NCBI RefSeq assembly: GCF_027595985.1
Contig: NC_073307.1
Coordinates: 48,462,509-48,526,508 of the forward strand
DNA: 64,000 bases
Reading direction: 5' to 3'
DNA from: Sorex araneus
Lineage: Eukaryota; Chordata; Mammalia; Eulipotyphla; Soricidae
A program made the translations under genes and the position numbers. Positions 20,991 through 32,216 of the stretch are shown here, in pieces (within the stretch, counting starts at the first letter, position 1; every line of letters begins with the position of its first letter). Below the pieces are notes generated by a model that saw nothing but the letters and a program-made list of their open reading frames with translations, was not told where the DNA came from and searched no databases.

Positions 20991-22392
20991 AATTAAAATT
21001 TTTCTTTATGACAAATAAAACACAGAATAAAACTAAATGCTGCCTCAGCAGTGAAGAATCCTGGCCGATGGGCACTGCAAGCCAGAGAATGCTCCGGACC
21101 CCAGACCTGGCTGACAACACCGGGGTGCCCCAGACAGAGAAGGTGCAGCCTCCCTGCCTTCTCCAGATGGAATCCCGGTGACACTGAGCTTCTACTAACA
21201 TGGCTCCGGTATGTGGGGACCAGGACTATTTCTTCAAACCACGTGGTTGCTTCCGTGTTTGCGCGTCCTATCCTGATATACAAAAAACCACTCAGGAACA
21301 GCACCTTTGCCCCTGAGCGGCCATGATTCCCAGAGGCACACAAACCAATCTCGGAATGCAGTGGCTGCTGACTGATATACTCCTGGGCTGGAACTAAGCT
21401 ATGGCCCTGTGCAGCCCTGGGAGGGGAAGGGATTTTGTCTCTCAACCTTTTCCCCTTTGCGGCAGTATGGCGACCTCCACTTTTCAGAGCCAAGTGGACA
21501 GAAAGGTAAGAACTTGCAGTGTTGAGACGAGCGGGGAATCTCGCGATGGGAGAGGGAGAAGAACCAGACCTGCTCCCCGCCCAAATGAGACCTCAAGCAG
21601 CAGCCCACAAACAGCTCCTCCACTCCTAATTGCCATGATCCCAGAGGCATACAAACCAATCTAGGAATGCAGCGGTTGCTGGCAGAAATACCTCTGGACT
21701 TAAGTACTAAAATACCAGAATTTCAAAACCGCGTGGCCACTTTCATGGCTATGTAACATCATATGCTCTTCGTTATCAGCAATAGAAAACAAATGATCTA
21801 ATGATGCCTTTTCAACAGGCCTGATTGTTGGGGGGAAAACTCCAAATAATAATAGTGGGTTTTCTGTCGAAAATTGAATGTAATCAAAGTAAAGAGAGAG
21901 TAAAGTGAAAATCATCTGCCACACAGGCAGGGTGGGGAGTGGGCGGGGGGGTATACTGGGGTTCTTTTTTTTTTCCTTTCCTGCGCCACCAAGTTCATAC
22001 CTGTTTAAAAGTCCTCATAATATGGCAGACACCACGCCGCTTTCCCCTGGCAGGAGAAAGCAAACCGAGAAAGATCTTTCTCCACCTCGGCCTGCATGGG
22101 GCTCTGGCTTAGTTCACAGTCTAGAGACATTGGTGGAAGCAGTTGCTGGTACCAAAAGTAGTCTAGCTGTCCTCTGGATTGTGGTCATCATCAGCAGAGT
22201 GGCCGCACAAATAAACATGTGGCCATTCGAGTCACATCTCGGCAGAGCGCGCACCGCTATCGCCCCAGCCCAAGCTATACTGGGGTTCTTGGTGGTGGGA
22301 CATGTGCACTGGTGAAGGGATGGGTGTTTGATCATGTATGACTGAGAATTAATCCTGAAAGCTTTGTAACTGTTCTCACAGTGATTCAATAA
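20991..22392 (+). mobile_element. ORF-less element with GC-rich 5' module and L1-like 3' end
   Basis: GC-rich, CpG-containing 5' module (about 21040-21720) joined to a 3' module with a G-run (21941-21951) and an L1-style terminus (tgcactggtgaagggatggg to aataaattaaaaatg). A 60-bp unit (cagaggcacacaaaccaatc at 21335; cagaggcatacaaaccaatc at 21645) is duplicated about 310 bp apart. It is interrupted by the insert at 21967-22275. The frame at 21401-21664 has no domain I recognise. Confidence 0.6.
21967..22275 (-). mobile_element. Unrecognised retroposed insert with SINE-like head
   Basis: About 309 bp, poly(A) on its sense (minus) strand (T-run 21965-21974), flanked by TATACTGGGGTTCTT at 21952-21966 and 22276-22290. 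On the minus strand it starts gggctggggcgatagcggtg, like the SINE head, with a possible B-box (gactcgaatgg), but the remaining roughly 240 bp matches neither SOR nor the RTE-derived body, and I do not recognise it. Confidence 0.75.
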
Positions 22393-22683
22393 ATTAAAAA
22401 TGAAAAAACTAAAAGCTAAGGGGAAAATATTTGCATTCAAAACAACAAATAAAGGGTTGATATCCAGGATATCATGTATTTGTTTTTTATTTTTTATTAA
22501 GGCACAATGATAGGGTTTTTAGATTTTTGTTATTGTTGATTTTTGTGAGTACATTTAGGAAGTGCAGTTTTTCGTGTATCTTGTGCCATCTATATGTCTC
22601 CCTTAAAAAGAGACATATATCTACTCATGTCACTGGACCTCCTTTTTGGTTTTCTGTTCTATATTGCCAAGGTCTATGATTTT

Positions 22684-22872
22684 CATTTATTTATTTATTT
22701 ATTTATTTGCTTTTTGGGTCACACCTGGCGATGCTCAGGGCTTACCCCTGGCTCTGCACTCAGGAGTTACTCCTGGAAGTGCTCAGGGGACCATATGGGA
22801 TGCTAGGAATTGAACCCGGGTCGGTCACATGCAAGGCACATGCCCTGCTGGCTGTGCTATTGCTCCAGGCCC
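22684..22872 (-). mobile_element. SOR-type SINE with (ATTT)n tail
   Basis: Antisense SOR; the A-tail has become an (ATTT)n repeat at 22684-22708. Body and head are well kept to ctattgctccaggccc. Confidence 0.9.
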
Positions 22873-22989
22873 AATGCATGCTTTTTTCTTTTTTTCTATG
22901 ATTTTTAAAGTTATAATTATTTAATATTTTGCTGGCCCATTTTATTTGATTCTACATATATACTTATTTTATTTGATTCTACATATATA

Positions 22990-23465
22990 TTTATTTTTTC
23001 TCTTTCCAAATTTTATTTTACTAATGCATTGTGAGTTATAGTTATTTATAGTTGGTTTTTTGACATAAAATGCTCCATCACCCATCCCACCACCAATGTC
23101 AAGTTCCCTCTACCAGTGTCCTCTGGTTCCCTCTCCTATGTCCCAGCTCCTACCCCTGCCCCAGCCTGTCATCTTGACAGGCATATTTTATATTTTGTTA
23201 TTAAAGTTTGGATCTTGTGATTTGGATCTTGTGATTTCAGTCTTGTTTACTCTATGGTTTAGATATTTAGCTCTATCACACCTTAACACCACTGATGTAC
23301 CTGGATCCCCTAACTCCTGCTCCTGTTCCTTCTCATCTTTCTCTTCTCCCCTTCCCTTTCATTCGATTTCTTTCCTTCTTCTCCATATACTCTAGAACCA
23401 AGTGTAATCTAGGCATTGCCCCTGTTTAGCCATACATTTCTGTTTTCATAGTTTCTTGTGCTTTA
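22990..23465 (-). mobile_element. Old L1 3' UTR
   Basis: Antisense terminus of an older L1 type (gacataaaatgctccatcac, ccaccaatgtcaagttccc). Contains a short tandem duplication (gatcttgtgattt x2). Confidence 0.55.
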
Positions 23466-24004
23466 CTGGCTACCTGGACCATCATTCCTTTGAGCTCATC
23501 ATTCCTATCATTGTGTCTTTAAAGTTATCAACTGAGATATTACAAAGTTTCCTGATTTTGGTAGAGCCTTTAATGCTACTATCTTCACTCATTTAGCTTC
23601 GTGAACTACTGAGGCTTACCCATTGTGTCTACCATGGTCTGAGGATGATTCTTTGTAGTTTTCTCTGTTGGGAAACTCTCATAGCAATCTCTACTTGTTA
23701 TGCAATGGTATAAGTGTGCATAATGTGAAATATAATAAGTAGAGGGCCCGTGGTTCAAGGAAAAAGCAGCAGCAAGCACAATTCTGTGCATGGGGTGTAG
23801 ATATGGGTTTGCATATATTGTAGAGGTTAGGCATAGAGGTTTCTGGGACCCAGATGAGAACCAAGGGGTTTCATTCCAAGTCTAAATAGGCCTTTGAGTT
23901 ATTATCACCTTAAAGCCAACTTCACCTGGGAAATAAATGAGGAAGTAGAGGGTCTGGTATAAGGAATTACACCTACAGAAATCTGCTTTAAGTATATTTT
24001 AATC
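23466..24004. other. No recognised feature
   Basis: No gene, LTR or SINE recognised; possibly more old L1 3' sequence. Confidence 0.35.
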
Positions 24005-24167
24005 GAGGGACCAAAACAATAGTACAACTGGTAGGGCATTTGCCTTGCATACAGCCTGCCGGGGTTCATCCACTGGCATCCCATCTGGTCTCCTGAGCAC
24101 TGCCAGCAGTAATTCCTATGAGAAAAGCCAGGAGTAGCACTTAAGCATCTCTAGGAATGACCCTAAA

Positions 24168-24170
<3 letters not shown>
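24005..24170 (+). mobile_element. Diverged SOR-type SINE
   Basis: Head (aatagtacaactggtagggc) and body (gcatcccatctggtctcctg) are recognisable. Its tail runs straight into the GA repeat. Confidence 0.75.

Positions 24171-24236
<66 letters not shown>
24171..24236. repeat. (GA)n microsatellite
   Basis: Perfect GA run at the 3' end of the preceding SINE, probably grown from its tail. Confidence 0.95.
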
Positions 24237-24241
<5 letters not shown>

Positions 24242-24251
24242 TGAGATTTAA

Positions 24252-24431
24252 TGGAGAGAACAGGGCAATGGCACAATGAGTACGGCATTTGCCTTGCACA
24301 TGGATTACACTGGTTGTATCTCTGGCACCCCTTATCTCTGGCACTCCTTAGCACCGCCAGGAGTGATCTGAGTGCAAAACAAGAAGTATGCTCTGAGCAA
24401 GGCTGGGGTGTGGTCCCATAACATCCCAAAA
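24252..24431 (+). mobile_element. Diverged SOR-type SINE
   Basis: Head (gggcaatggcacaatgagta), body (cttagcaccgccaggagtga), end (catcccaaaaata). agatttaatg-like sequence flanks both sides. Confidence 0.75.
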
Positions 24432-25058
24432 ATAGATTTTAATGTATTTCTTCAAGGTTGTCTTACTTATTATCATTATCTAAAAATTATAGTAGTTTAA
24501 ATTTTCTTTTCCAATTTGCATGATTTCAGTTTATTATTTTTTTGCCTGATTATTGTGAGGATTTTCAAAGCTATACTCAATAATACTGCATCTAGTGGAT
24601 AAGCATTAAGCCCTCCTTATCAGTTTATTCACTAATCCACATTTGTGTCTATATCTAGATCTTATTATTTTCTTTAGCTTGAATGATACTTATTTGAGAC
24701 AAGTAGAGTTGTCCCTAAGTTTTTTCAGACTACTATTAGCTTTTTTATTGTTTTTGAGACCCTTTATTGAGCCAGTGCTTATTGTGAGAGGTCAAGTGTG
24801 TCTTTTCTCAGCAGCAGCATTTCCATTTTGTTTTATTATTAATCCAGTCACTATTTGCCATTGTCCAATAAATCCAATGAGATTTAAAAACACTATTTAA
24901 ATGCAGGAATGTCAGATTTAGAAACAATATTTAAATGTGGGAGTTTGATGAAGATTTTTGGTTGCCGTTGTCGTTTAATATTGGTGCAGATGAGGCGGAA
25001 GTGATGGTGCATCTCTGTATTTGTTCACAATTCCCAGCTTCTTCAATATTTCTAAGAG
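24432..25058. other. No clear feature; possible old L1 remnant
   Basis: 24480-24660 has weak antisense L1 ORF2 resemblance (gctatactcaataatactgc). The rest is unrecognised. Confidence 0.3.
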
Positions 25059-25487
25059 TGAAAATATTGAATAATAAAGATGCCCAGACTCAGGTGGAGA
25101 GTAGAAAAGTTTATTAGAAAGTAGAAGAGAAAAGAAAAGGAGCTCCCCAAGTGGGGAGAAGCTTAAGTAGGACTAAGTTAAAAAGTAAGTTTTGTGTAGG
25201 CCTTTTTATAGGCCTTTTGCATTTCTTATCAACTGACAAGGATTACAGAGAATGCAGGGGATCTACACAGTGGTCAGGCTGATGTGAGTGTTTCTGGCCA
25301 TCTGCCTCGGGTATTGTTCTGTGAGCCAAAGCTCTGAGGCAGAATTTTATGGTGAACAATTATTATCTCCCTGTTTATCAGAAAAGCCCAGGAATTTTCA
25401 GAGAGTCAAAAATGTAAGATGGGCTAGCCAAAAGCAGGATGACTGACAGCAGCTGGCAAGGATAAACTGAGGCTCCCTCTTTCAACA
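25059..25487 (-). mobile_element. Probable solo LTR of an endogenous retrovirus
   Basis: On the minus strand it begins TGTTGAAAGAGGGAGCC and ends TTTTCA, with a TATAAAAAGG box, a downstream TAATAAA signal and a final T-rich U5-like stretch. Length about 430 bp. No internal viral genes adjoin it. I could not identify a convincing target duplication, so the ends are approximate. Confidence 0.5.
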
Positions 25488-25599
25488 TTTTATAAATAGA
25501 AGATCATTCATTCCCCTCGCAGAACTGGTTTGATGTAACACGTGTCTTCAGCTGTCTGTCTTAGAACGCCTTTTATCACTTCCTACAATCTAGGATAGT

Positions 25600-25845
25600 C
25601 TTGCAAGGTAGAATATCCTTGGTTGTAGTTTTTCTATTCAATACTTTGAATACATCATTCCATTTTCTTCATACTTGTAATTTTATTTGAGTAATTTTAT
25701 TTTTATCTTGTTTCTCTTTTATTTGCTTCTTTCTTGCTGCTTTAGAGAGTCAATCTTCAGTTCATACCATTTTTGTTCCAATTTGTCTTTGTGGTTTTGT
25801 GCATCATTTTATCTTGTTTGGCACTCTAATTTTTAGGGTTTGTTT
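25600..25845 (-). mobile_element. Old L1 fragment (5' half type)
   Basis: Antisense match to the L1/HAL1 stretch around caatactttgaatacatcat and ccattttcttcat. Confidence 0.45.
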
Positions 25846-28570
25846 TTTTTTTCTAGTCACTGTAGTCACTTGAAATTGCAAAGTTATTCATGATTGAGCT
25901 TCAGACATGTAATATTTCAACACTGATCCCTTCACAAGTTTCCAATTTCCTCTACCAATGCGCGTTACCACCCCCATTTGATTCCCACCCTGCTTTTATT
26001 AGAGCTGCTTTAAAAATCAACATGTTACCAATGTGATTACAGCACCTTTACTGGCAGGGTTTCATACAACACTTTACCATCTCTCAGCACTATCTTCTCC
26101 TCTTAATTGGATACTTGCCTCCACCATAGACCTTTCCCTTTCCCTGTCCAACTTCCCAGGCCCCTCAAGTGGTTATGTTTCCTACTGAATAACAGTTCTC
26201 ATGTTCTTTATCTCCAGTGCCTTTGGGTTCTCGTTATTCCACCACTATGTTTCTTTATGTTCCACATATTAAAGAGTTAAGTCTACATTGGTCTTTCTCC
26301 TTCCGACTAACTTCTCTTTCCAGATCCCTCCATGTATCAGCAAATTTCATGACTTTATCTTTCCTTATGGGCAAATGTGTATACATACCATAGTTTCCTT
26401 ATCCAGTTATCTGTTCTTGGACACTTGGGTTGTTTTCAGATTGGGGTTATTATTGGTAGTGCTGAAAGGAACATAAGGTTTTAAGTGTCTTTTTTTCATT
26501 TTGTTTTTGAGATCTTGGGCAATATTACAAGGAGTGGAGTTGCTGCGTCAAATGAAAACTCAATTCCTAGACTTTTAAAGAGTGTTCATATGGTTTCCCA
26601 GAAAAGCTTCATCAGTAGACATTACCATCAGCAGTAAATGACAGTCCCTTTCTCCCTGTATCCATATTAGCACTGATTGTTCTTTTTCTTTTTGATGTGT
26701 GCCAGTCTCTGTGGTGTAAGATAATATCGTACTGTTGTTTTAATTTCATCTCTCTCATGAATAGCAATGCAGAGATTTTTTTTCTCGTGCTTTTTGGCCA
26801 TTTGGGTTTCTTCTTTGAGGAATTTTCTGTTCATCTATTCTACCCATTTTTTTAATGGAGTTGGATGTTTTGTTCTGGGAAAGTTTTTCCAGTGCCTTAT
26901 ATATTTTTGATAGTAATCCCTTATCAGATAGAGTTGAGTAAATAACTCCCCACATTCCATTGGTTGTCTTTACATTCTATGAGGTGCAGAGGCTTCTTAA
27001 TTTAATGTAGTCCCATTCCTTTATCTTTGCTTCAACTTGCTTGGCCAGTGATGTTCCATCCTTGAAGATGCCTTTAGCCTCAATATCATGGAGTGATCTG
27101 CCTATGTTTTCACTTATGCATCTTACAGATTCCGATCTATCATCAAGGTCTTTAATTCATTTTGTAATTTTTTGCTTGCCATGAGAAAGAGGTCTGAGTT
27201 CACATTTTTTCTGCATGTAGCTGACTAGGTTTCCCAGCATCATTTCTTGAAGAGGGTTTCCTTGCTCTACTTCATATTTTTTTGCTATTTTATTGAAGAT
27301 TAACTTCAATATTATGTCTCAGGATATTCAAGACTAATCCATTGATCAGAGGGTCTGTCTTTATTCCAATACCATGCTGTTTTAGATACTACTGCTCTGT
27401 AATACAGTTTGAAGTTGGGGAAAGTAATGCCTCCCATCTTCTTTTTCCACAAAAGTTGCATTAACTATTCTGGGGGGTTAATGCTTCATATAAATTTTAA
27501 TAGCTTTTGATCTATTTCTTTGAAAAATTATCACGGAACATTGCTTATAGGGATGCATTGATTCTGTACAATGCTTTGGGAAGTATTGCCATTTTGATTA
27601 TATTAATCTTCCCAACCTATGAGCAGGGAATTTGCTTCCATTTTCTCATGTTTTCTTTCCTTTGTTTCATTTTTGTTTTTGTTTTGGGGCTACACCTTGC
27701 TATGCTCAGGAGTAAAGTCTTGGCTCTCCACTTAGGAATTACTCATGGTAGTGCTGAGGGAACTATATGGGATGCCAGTGATCAAACCCAGGTCAGCTGT
27801 GTGCAACACAAGCAACACAACACTTTGTCCCACCTTCTGTACTCTCTCTCTAGCCCCTTCTTTTATTTATTAAAATAGTGCTTTATAGTTTCTTTGTACA
27901 GGGCTTTCACCTCTTTATTTAAAGTGATCCAAGGCACTTGATTTTCTGAGGCATAACTGGAAATGAGATTTTTCAAAAATCTCTCTCTTCTCTTTCATTA
28001 TTTGCATACTGGAAAGCTATGGACATTTGCATACAAATTTTATAGTCTCACACTGTTATACAAATACATTGTTTCTAGGAGTTTTTTGATAGAAACCTTA
28101 GGATTTTCTAAATATAGTATCCTGCTATCCTTGGGAATATACCCCAAAGGCCTCAAAACAAAATAGAGAAAACACACTTGCACCCCTATGTTCCTTTCAG
28201 CAAATAGTAAGAGATTGACTTCTTTTATTCCTATCAGTAAATAGTGAGAGATTAATTTTTCCATTCATATCCTTATCTTGACTAATTGCTATATTAAGTA
28301 CTTCTGGTAATATATTGAATAGAATTGGTGAGAGTGGGAAGCCTTGTCTTGTGCCTGATCTTAGGGGGAAGACATTTAGAGGGAAGAAAAACTATTCTTC
28401 ATTGGGTATATTGTTTGTTGTGGGCTTGTAGTAAATGGCCTTGAATATGTTGAGGAAAATTCCTTCAATTCTCATTTTATTGAGGTGTTTGTTTTAATCA
28501 TTAATGGTACTTAACCTTGTCAAAAGCTTTCTCTGCATTCATTGATATGATCATATGATTTTAATTTTTT
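25846..28570 (-). mobile_element. Old L1 with 3' UTR and ORF2
   Basis: Antisense 3' UTR at 25846-26390, then the ORF2 C-terminus upstream through the reverse transcriptase region near 28560 (ccttgtcaaaagctttctct). Many frameshifts. A SOR is nested at 27678-27857. The clearest coding island (26755-26955) encodes G-L-L-S-K-I-Y-K-A-L-E and N-S-I-K-K-M-G-R. Confidence 0.85.
27678..27857 (-). mobile_element. SOR-type SINE nested in L1
   Basis: Antisense SOR with a head partly altered by aca-rich changes near 27810; ends ctctctctctagcccc. Confidence 0.8.
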
Positions 28571-28821
28571 TCTTTTTTTTATATATGGTTCATTCGACCT
28601 CCAGGGAACTATTCAAGTGTCTATTCATCACTTGTCCTCATTTTTTATAAGATTTTTGTTTTATTGTTGAGCTTTGTAAGTGCTTTGCATTTCTTGGGTG
28701 CATTTGCCCCTTACCTAAAGTATTAACTGAAAATATTTTTATTTTAGCTCATTTATTTTTCCATGTTAAAACTTTTAAATTTGTTGTGGTTTCGTTTGGT
28801 TTTGGTTTTGGTTGTTGTTTG
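28571..28821 (-). mobile_element. Possible old L1 fragment
   Basis: T-rich sequence with a weak antisense ORF2-like stretch (gagctttgtaagtgctttgc). A (GGTTTT)n run lies at 28795-28812. Confidence 0.35.
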
Positions 28822-29002
28822 GGGTTTTTATTTCTTTTTGTGTAACAACCAGCAATGCTCAGGGATTACTCCTGGCTCTGCACTCAGGATTTACTCCTGG
28901 TGGTGCTGGGGGACCATATGGGATGTTGGGAATCGAACTCCAGTTGGTTGCATGCAAGTCAAATGCCCTATGCCCTACCTGCTGTATTATTGCTCTGGCC
29001 AC
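28822..29002 (-). mobile_element. SOR-type SINE
   Basis: Antisense SOR (aatgctcagggattactcct to gctgtattattgctctggcc). Confidence 0.88.
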
Positions 29003-29220
29003 TAAGTTTTGCAAAACTTACTAATACGAAGAGTGTGGAAAACAGGGGGAATAAAGTAAATGTGACATAAGGGCTGTGGTGCTAGTCCTGGGAACTTCAG
29101 TTGTGTTGATGTGGAGTAACTTAATACATTAATATAATAAACCTATTTAAATTGATATAACCTAAACTAAAATAAACTAAAATAAAGTGTATAAACATTA
29201 TCATTTTAAGACTTTATAAT

Positions 29221-29392
29221 TTTTTTTTGCTTTTTGGGCCACACCCAGCGATGCTCAGGGGTTACTCCTGGCTCTGCACTCAGGAATTGCTCCTGGCAGT
29301 GCTTGGGGGACCATATGGGATGCCGGGGATCGAACCCGGGTCGGTAGTGTGCAAGGCAAAAGCCCTACCCGCTGTGCTATTGCTCCAGCCCC
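29221..29392 (-). mobile_element. SOR-type SINE, well preserved
   Basis: Near-consensus antisense SOR: T9 tail, gccacacccagcgatgctca, ggggatcgaacccgggtcgg, ending ctattgctccagcccc. Confidence 0.95.
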
Positions 29393-29851
29393 TAGGCTGA
29401 AACTTTCAAAAAAATGAATTTACATATAGTCAGATGAAAAAAATCGGAAAAAATAACAATAAAAGAAGAAAATTGAAAGTTCTGTTTAGAAAATGGAAGT
29501 TTGAGATGTCTACTAATCAAGAGAAATGCTGTAGTAAATCTAAAGACAGAGTACAGGACTGTGGAGAAGATAGAAGTACCCATCTAATAGTTTTAAATAC
29601 ATAATTGTCATTCGTAGCCATCACCCTGGATTAATGCCCTAAAAATTAATTAGAGTCTTAAAAAGATATATGAAGATATACACATGTGGAGAGCCGCCAC
29701 GGGACCATGCTTCGTGGACACCTGTTTCTTGTTAATTACACTGTGCTTCGTAGATAACACCTGATAAGGAATCAGGATGTCTTGTCACGCCACGAGCTGT
29801 AACTAGTTTATCAGCTGCAGACACTTGGGCGTAAGCAAGCAGCGAGGGATA

Positions 29852-29857
29852 TATAAG
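29852..29857 (+). promoter_or_regulatory. TATA box of the solo LTR
   Basis: TATAAG, 83 bp upstream of the polyadenylation signal, in the usual LTR position. Confidence 0.6.
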
Positions 29858-29939
29858 GAGGGAAGCTGCCTAGCTAGTGGGTTCCTCCTCGTTGGTCCCT
29901 CGTTCCTCTTCTTTCCCGTTTTGCATGAGAAGGTCTCTG

Positions 29940-29945
29940 AATAAA
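29940..29945 (+). promoter_or_regulatory. LTR polyadenylation signal
   Basis: AATAAA, 61 bp from the LTR end. Confidence 0.65.
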
Positions 29946-30040
29946 TCGCTGCAAGAAGAATCTCCGGGTTGCGTGATTTCTTACGGTCCCGTGGCGGCTC
30001 TCCACACACACATATATATATATACAAATCTATATATATG

Positions 30041-31199
30041 AATAGAGATTTGTGAAAAGTGAATAGGTAGAAGTAATGAAGGTATTTTAAGCACAGTTTA
30101 CAAAAGAGTAGTCCATGACCAAAAAGGACAAAAATAGTGACTTTAACAGACACTGAGTGAAATAGTATAAAAAGATTTGTGGTAGGAGTTTTGGGTCATT
30201 TATTGAAAAGAATTAAAACTGAAACTTAACCACTGTTATTGGAAATGTTGATAACATTCACTGTGCTGGTCTATGAGACAATATTCTGATTGCAATGAAA
30301 ACAAGAGAAAAAGCAGAAAGGTTATGTTGAAGAAGAAATGGCTTAATTCAAAGTGTTAATTGAAGTCAAAAATTGGAGTAAAAAATGGAGTCATTGATAT
30401 TTCATGGGCCAAATACTAGTCCTCTAGAAAAAATTAAGACTTGCAACTGTGTTTACAATTCCTGTGGAGACTTATATTCAGGGTTTCAACACTGAACTTA
30501 ATAAATAAGTTTCAAAATCTAGTCACTAATTAATTTTCTTAACCTGGGGCCCTCTCCTTTGTTTCTCTTGAAGATCACTTAGATCACTTTGTCTTTATCA
30601 ATCCCTTCCTCACCGGACAATCAATGCTTCTGTTAAGTTTCTGGAACACGTCTGCATCTTTCCTTTTCTCTGGAGTTTCTGAATGCTCTTTTCACATCCA
30701 TTGTCATTTCCTTTCAGTGTTCCTCATTCATATATAGTCTTGTCAGAGATGCCACCTATCCCTCGCTGTCAGTTTTACACCCCTGCCCAGAAAGATCCAC
30801 CATACCCGGTATCCGATTTTCCAAGTCTTCCCCTCCTGAGGTGCTTAACAAGTCTGCATCTTCTCATTTGATAGCAAAATGCTAGATTTCAAAAGATATG
30901 TGGATCGTTTTTTCTTCTTTGTCCCTATATTTTTATGTTTCAAATATAAAAGTGAGAACATGCCCCACATTTCACTGTTTATTTAAAGAAGAAATACACA
31001 TTTTTCATGTGAACAGATTCTCTTAAAAATAAAATTTCTCACTGCTGTGGAGACACTGTTCAGTAAAAAGCCTATGTGACTCTGGATATTCTGCAAATAA
31101 TAAAATCAGAGAGATGGAGAATACATCTTTATTATTTTCTTCTTGCTGGTGGACACTTTAAAGTCATGTATCTGGGATTCTCTAGGTTTGACATGATGT
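30041..31199. other. No recognised feature
   Basis: Mostly AT-rich. Frames at 30683-30871 lack any domain I know. Confidence 0.35.
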
Positions 31200-31470
31200 T
31201 CAGTTCTGAATTTGAACCATAGAACCATCAATATCTTATTTATTGATGTATCTACCTGGCTTCATTCTAGTACTCTGCAGCCAAGTCCTATGTTGAATTT
31301 AAAAGAGACTTCCACTTGGGAAGCAACTTATCCTTTGAAGCAATCAGAAGATGTTTTCCTTTCCCAGCTCCTAATGTCTATACTAATAAATTGCTCTCAG
31401 GCCACGTAATCACAGTTCCTGTTCTGTTTACTGATGGAACTGGGAAAGCACTACATAGTCAATGAAGTGT
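31200..31470 (+). pseudogene. Possible decayed retroviral pol (RNase H) trace
   Basis: One frame near 31410-31464 gives V-P-V-L-F-T-D-G-T-G-K-A, resembling the start of a retroviral RNase H domain (the F-T-D-G-S/T core). The upstream part sits in a different frame and a stop follows within a few codons. It is an old, broken copy at best; a chance match is possible. No LTR directly flanks it. Confidence 0.3.
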
Positions 31471-31720
31471 GCCATAGTCAATGAAGTGAGACATCATTTG
31501 TCTCCCTTTCCTAAAATATATAATAAATATTTTTTGAGTCAGCTTTTTAACAGTAGCGCTGAGGACATATACTTAATATGTAGATTTTTCAGAATTTAAT
31601 TTGATAACATAACATATATAAAAATCTCAGTTGTATAGACAGATACTACAGATACTATACTTATAATACCAGTACCTATCTTTTCTGATGATTATATGAA
31701 CGATTTCATATATATATTTA

Positions 31721-31927
31721 TCACTGTATCACTGTCATCCAGTTGTTCATCGATTTATTTGAGCTGGCGCTAGTAATGTCTCCATTCATCCCAGTCCTGA
31801 GATTTTAGCAGCCTCTCCTTACTCATTCTTCCCAATGATTGGAGGCTCTTTACAGGGTGAGGGGAATGAGACCTGTTATTGTTACTGTATTTGGCATATC
31901 GAATAAGCCACAGGGAGCTTGCTAGGC
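31721..31927 (-). mobile_element. Internally deleted RTE derivative, 5'-truncated
   Basis: Antisense order: RTE tail (gttgttcatcgatttatttg), 3' end (gtaatgtctccattcatccc), then directly the RTE 5' segment (gagattttagcagcctctcc, ggaggctctt) and the SINE-body segment (ttggcatatcgaataagcca). Same internal join as 12479-13160. Confidence 0.8.
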
Positions 31928-32125
31928 TCTTAAAAATACAATTAAAATTGAAAATAAATTATTTAGGACCTGCTTTGGGGGCAGGTTTGGGTGGTGGTGG
32001 GAAAATTCAGTGTAATGGTGGTGGGAGTGATGTTGGAATATTGAATGTAATAAAGTATTGTGAACAACTTAAAACATAAAATAAGGAAAGTAAAACAAAA
32101 AATAGTATCGAGAATTTAAAATGCT

Positions 32126-32178
32126 GGTGCCGGAGTGATGGCACCAAGGGTAGAGCATTTGTCTTGCATGCGGCTGAA
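32126..32178 (+). mobile_element. SINE head fragment
   Basis: ccggagtgatggcaccaagg ... ttgtcttgcatgcggctgaa matches the tRNA-like head only. Confidence 0.65.
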
Positions 32179-32216
32179 GCATTAGAAATTCATCATGATA
32201 ATTATAATTGTATTTC

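Larger units (their letters stand above)
29685..30006 (+). mobile_element. Solo LTR (322 bp) with 22-bp terminal inverted repeats
   Basis: Starts TGTGGAGAGCCGCC and ends GGCGGCTCTCCACA; the outer 22 bp at 29685-29706 and 29985-30006 are perfect reverse complements. It has TATAAG at 29852-29857 and AATAAA at 29940-29945, giving a U3-R-U5 order on plus. Flanks are TACACA and CACACA, a 6-bp duplication with one mismatch, or 4 bp exact, within a CA-rich site. No viral coding sequence is attached. The GAGCCGCC start resembles class II (beta/IAP-like) LTRs; that assignment is inference. Confidence 0.85.

Noticed and set aside
21401-21664. 87-aa plus frame, SR- and P-rich
   Set aside because: Lies in a GC-rich repetitive module; open frame expected by low stop density. 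No domain recognised.
25059-25487. Target-site duplication of the minus-strand LTR
   Set aside because: No flanking match of 4-6 bp was convincing with any choice of TG/CA ends.
29803-30153. 116-aa minus frame
   Set aside because: Crosses the solo LTR end and flanking microsatellite; no similarity recognised.
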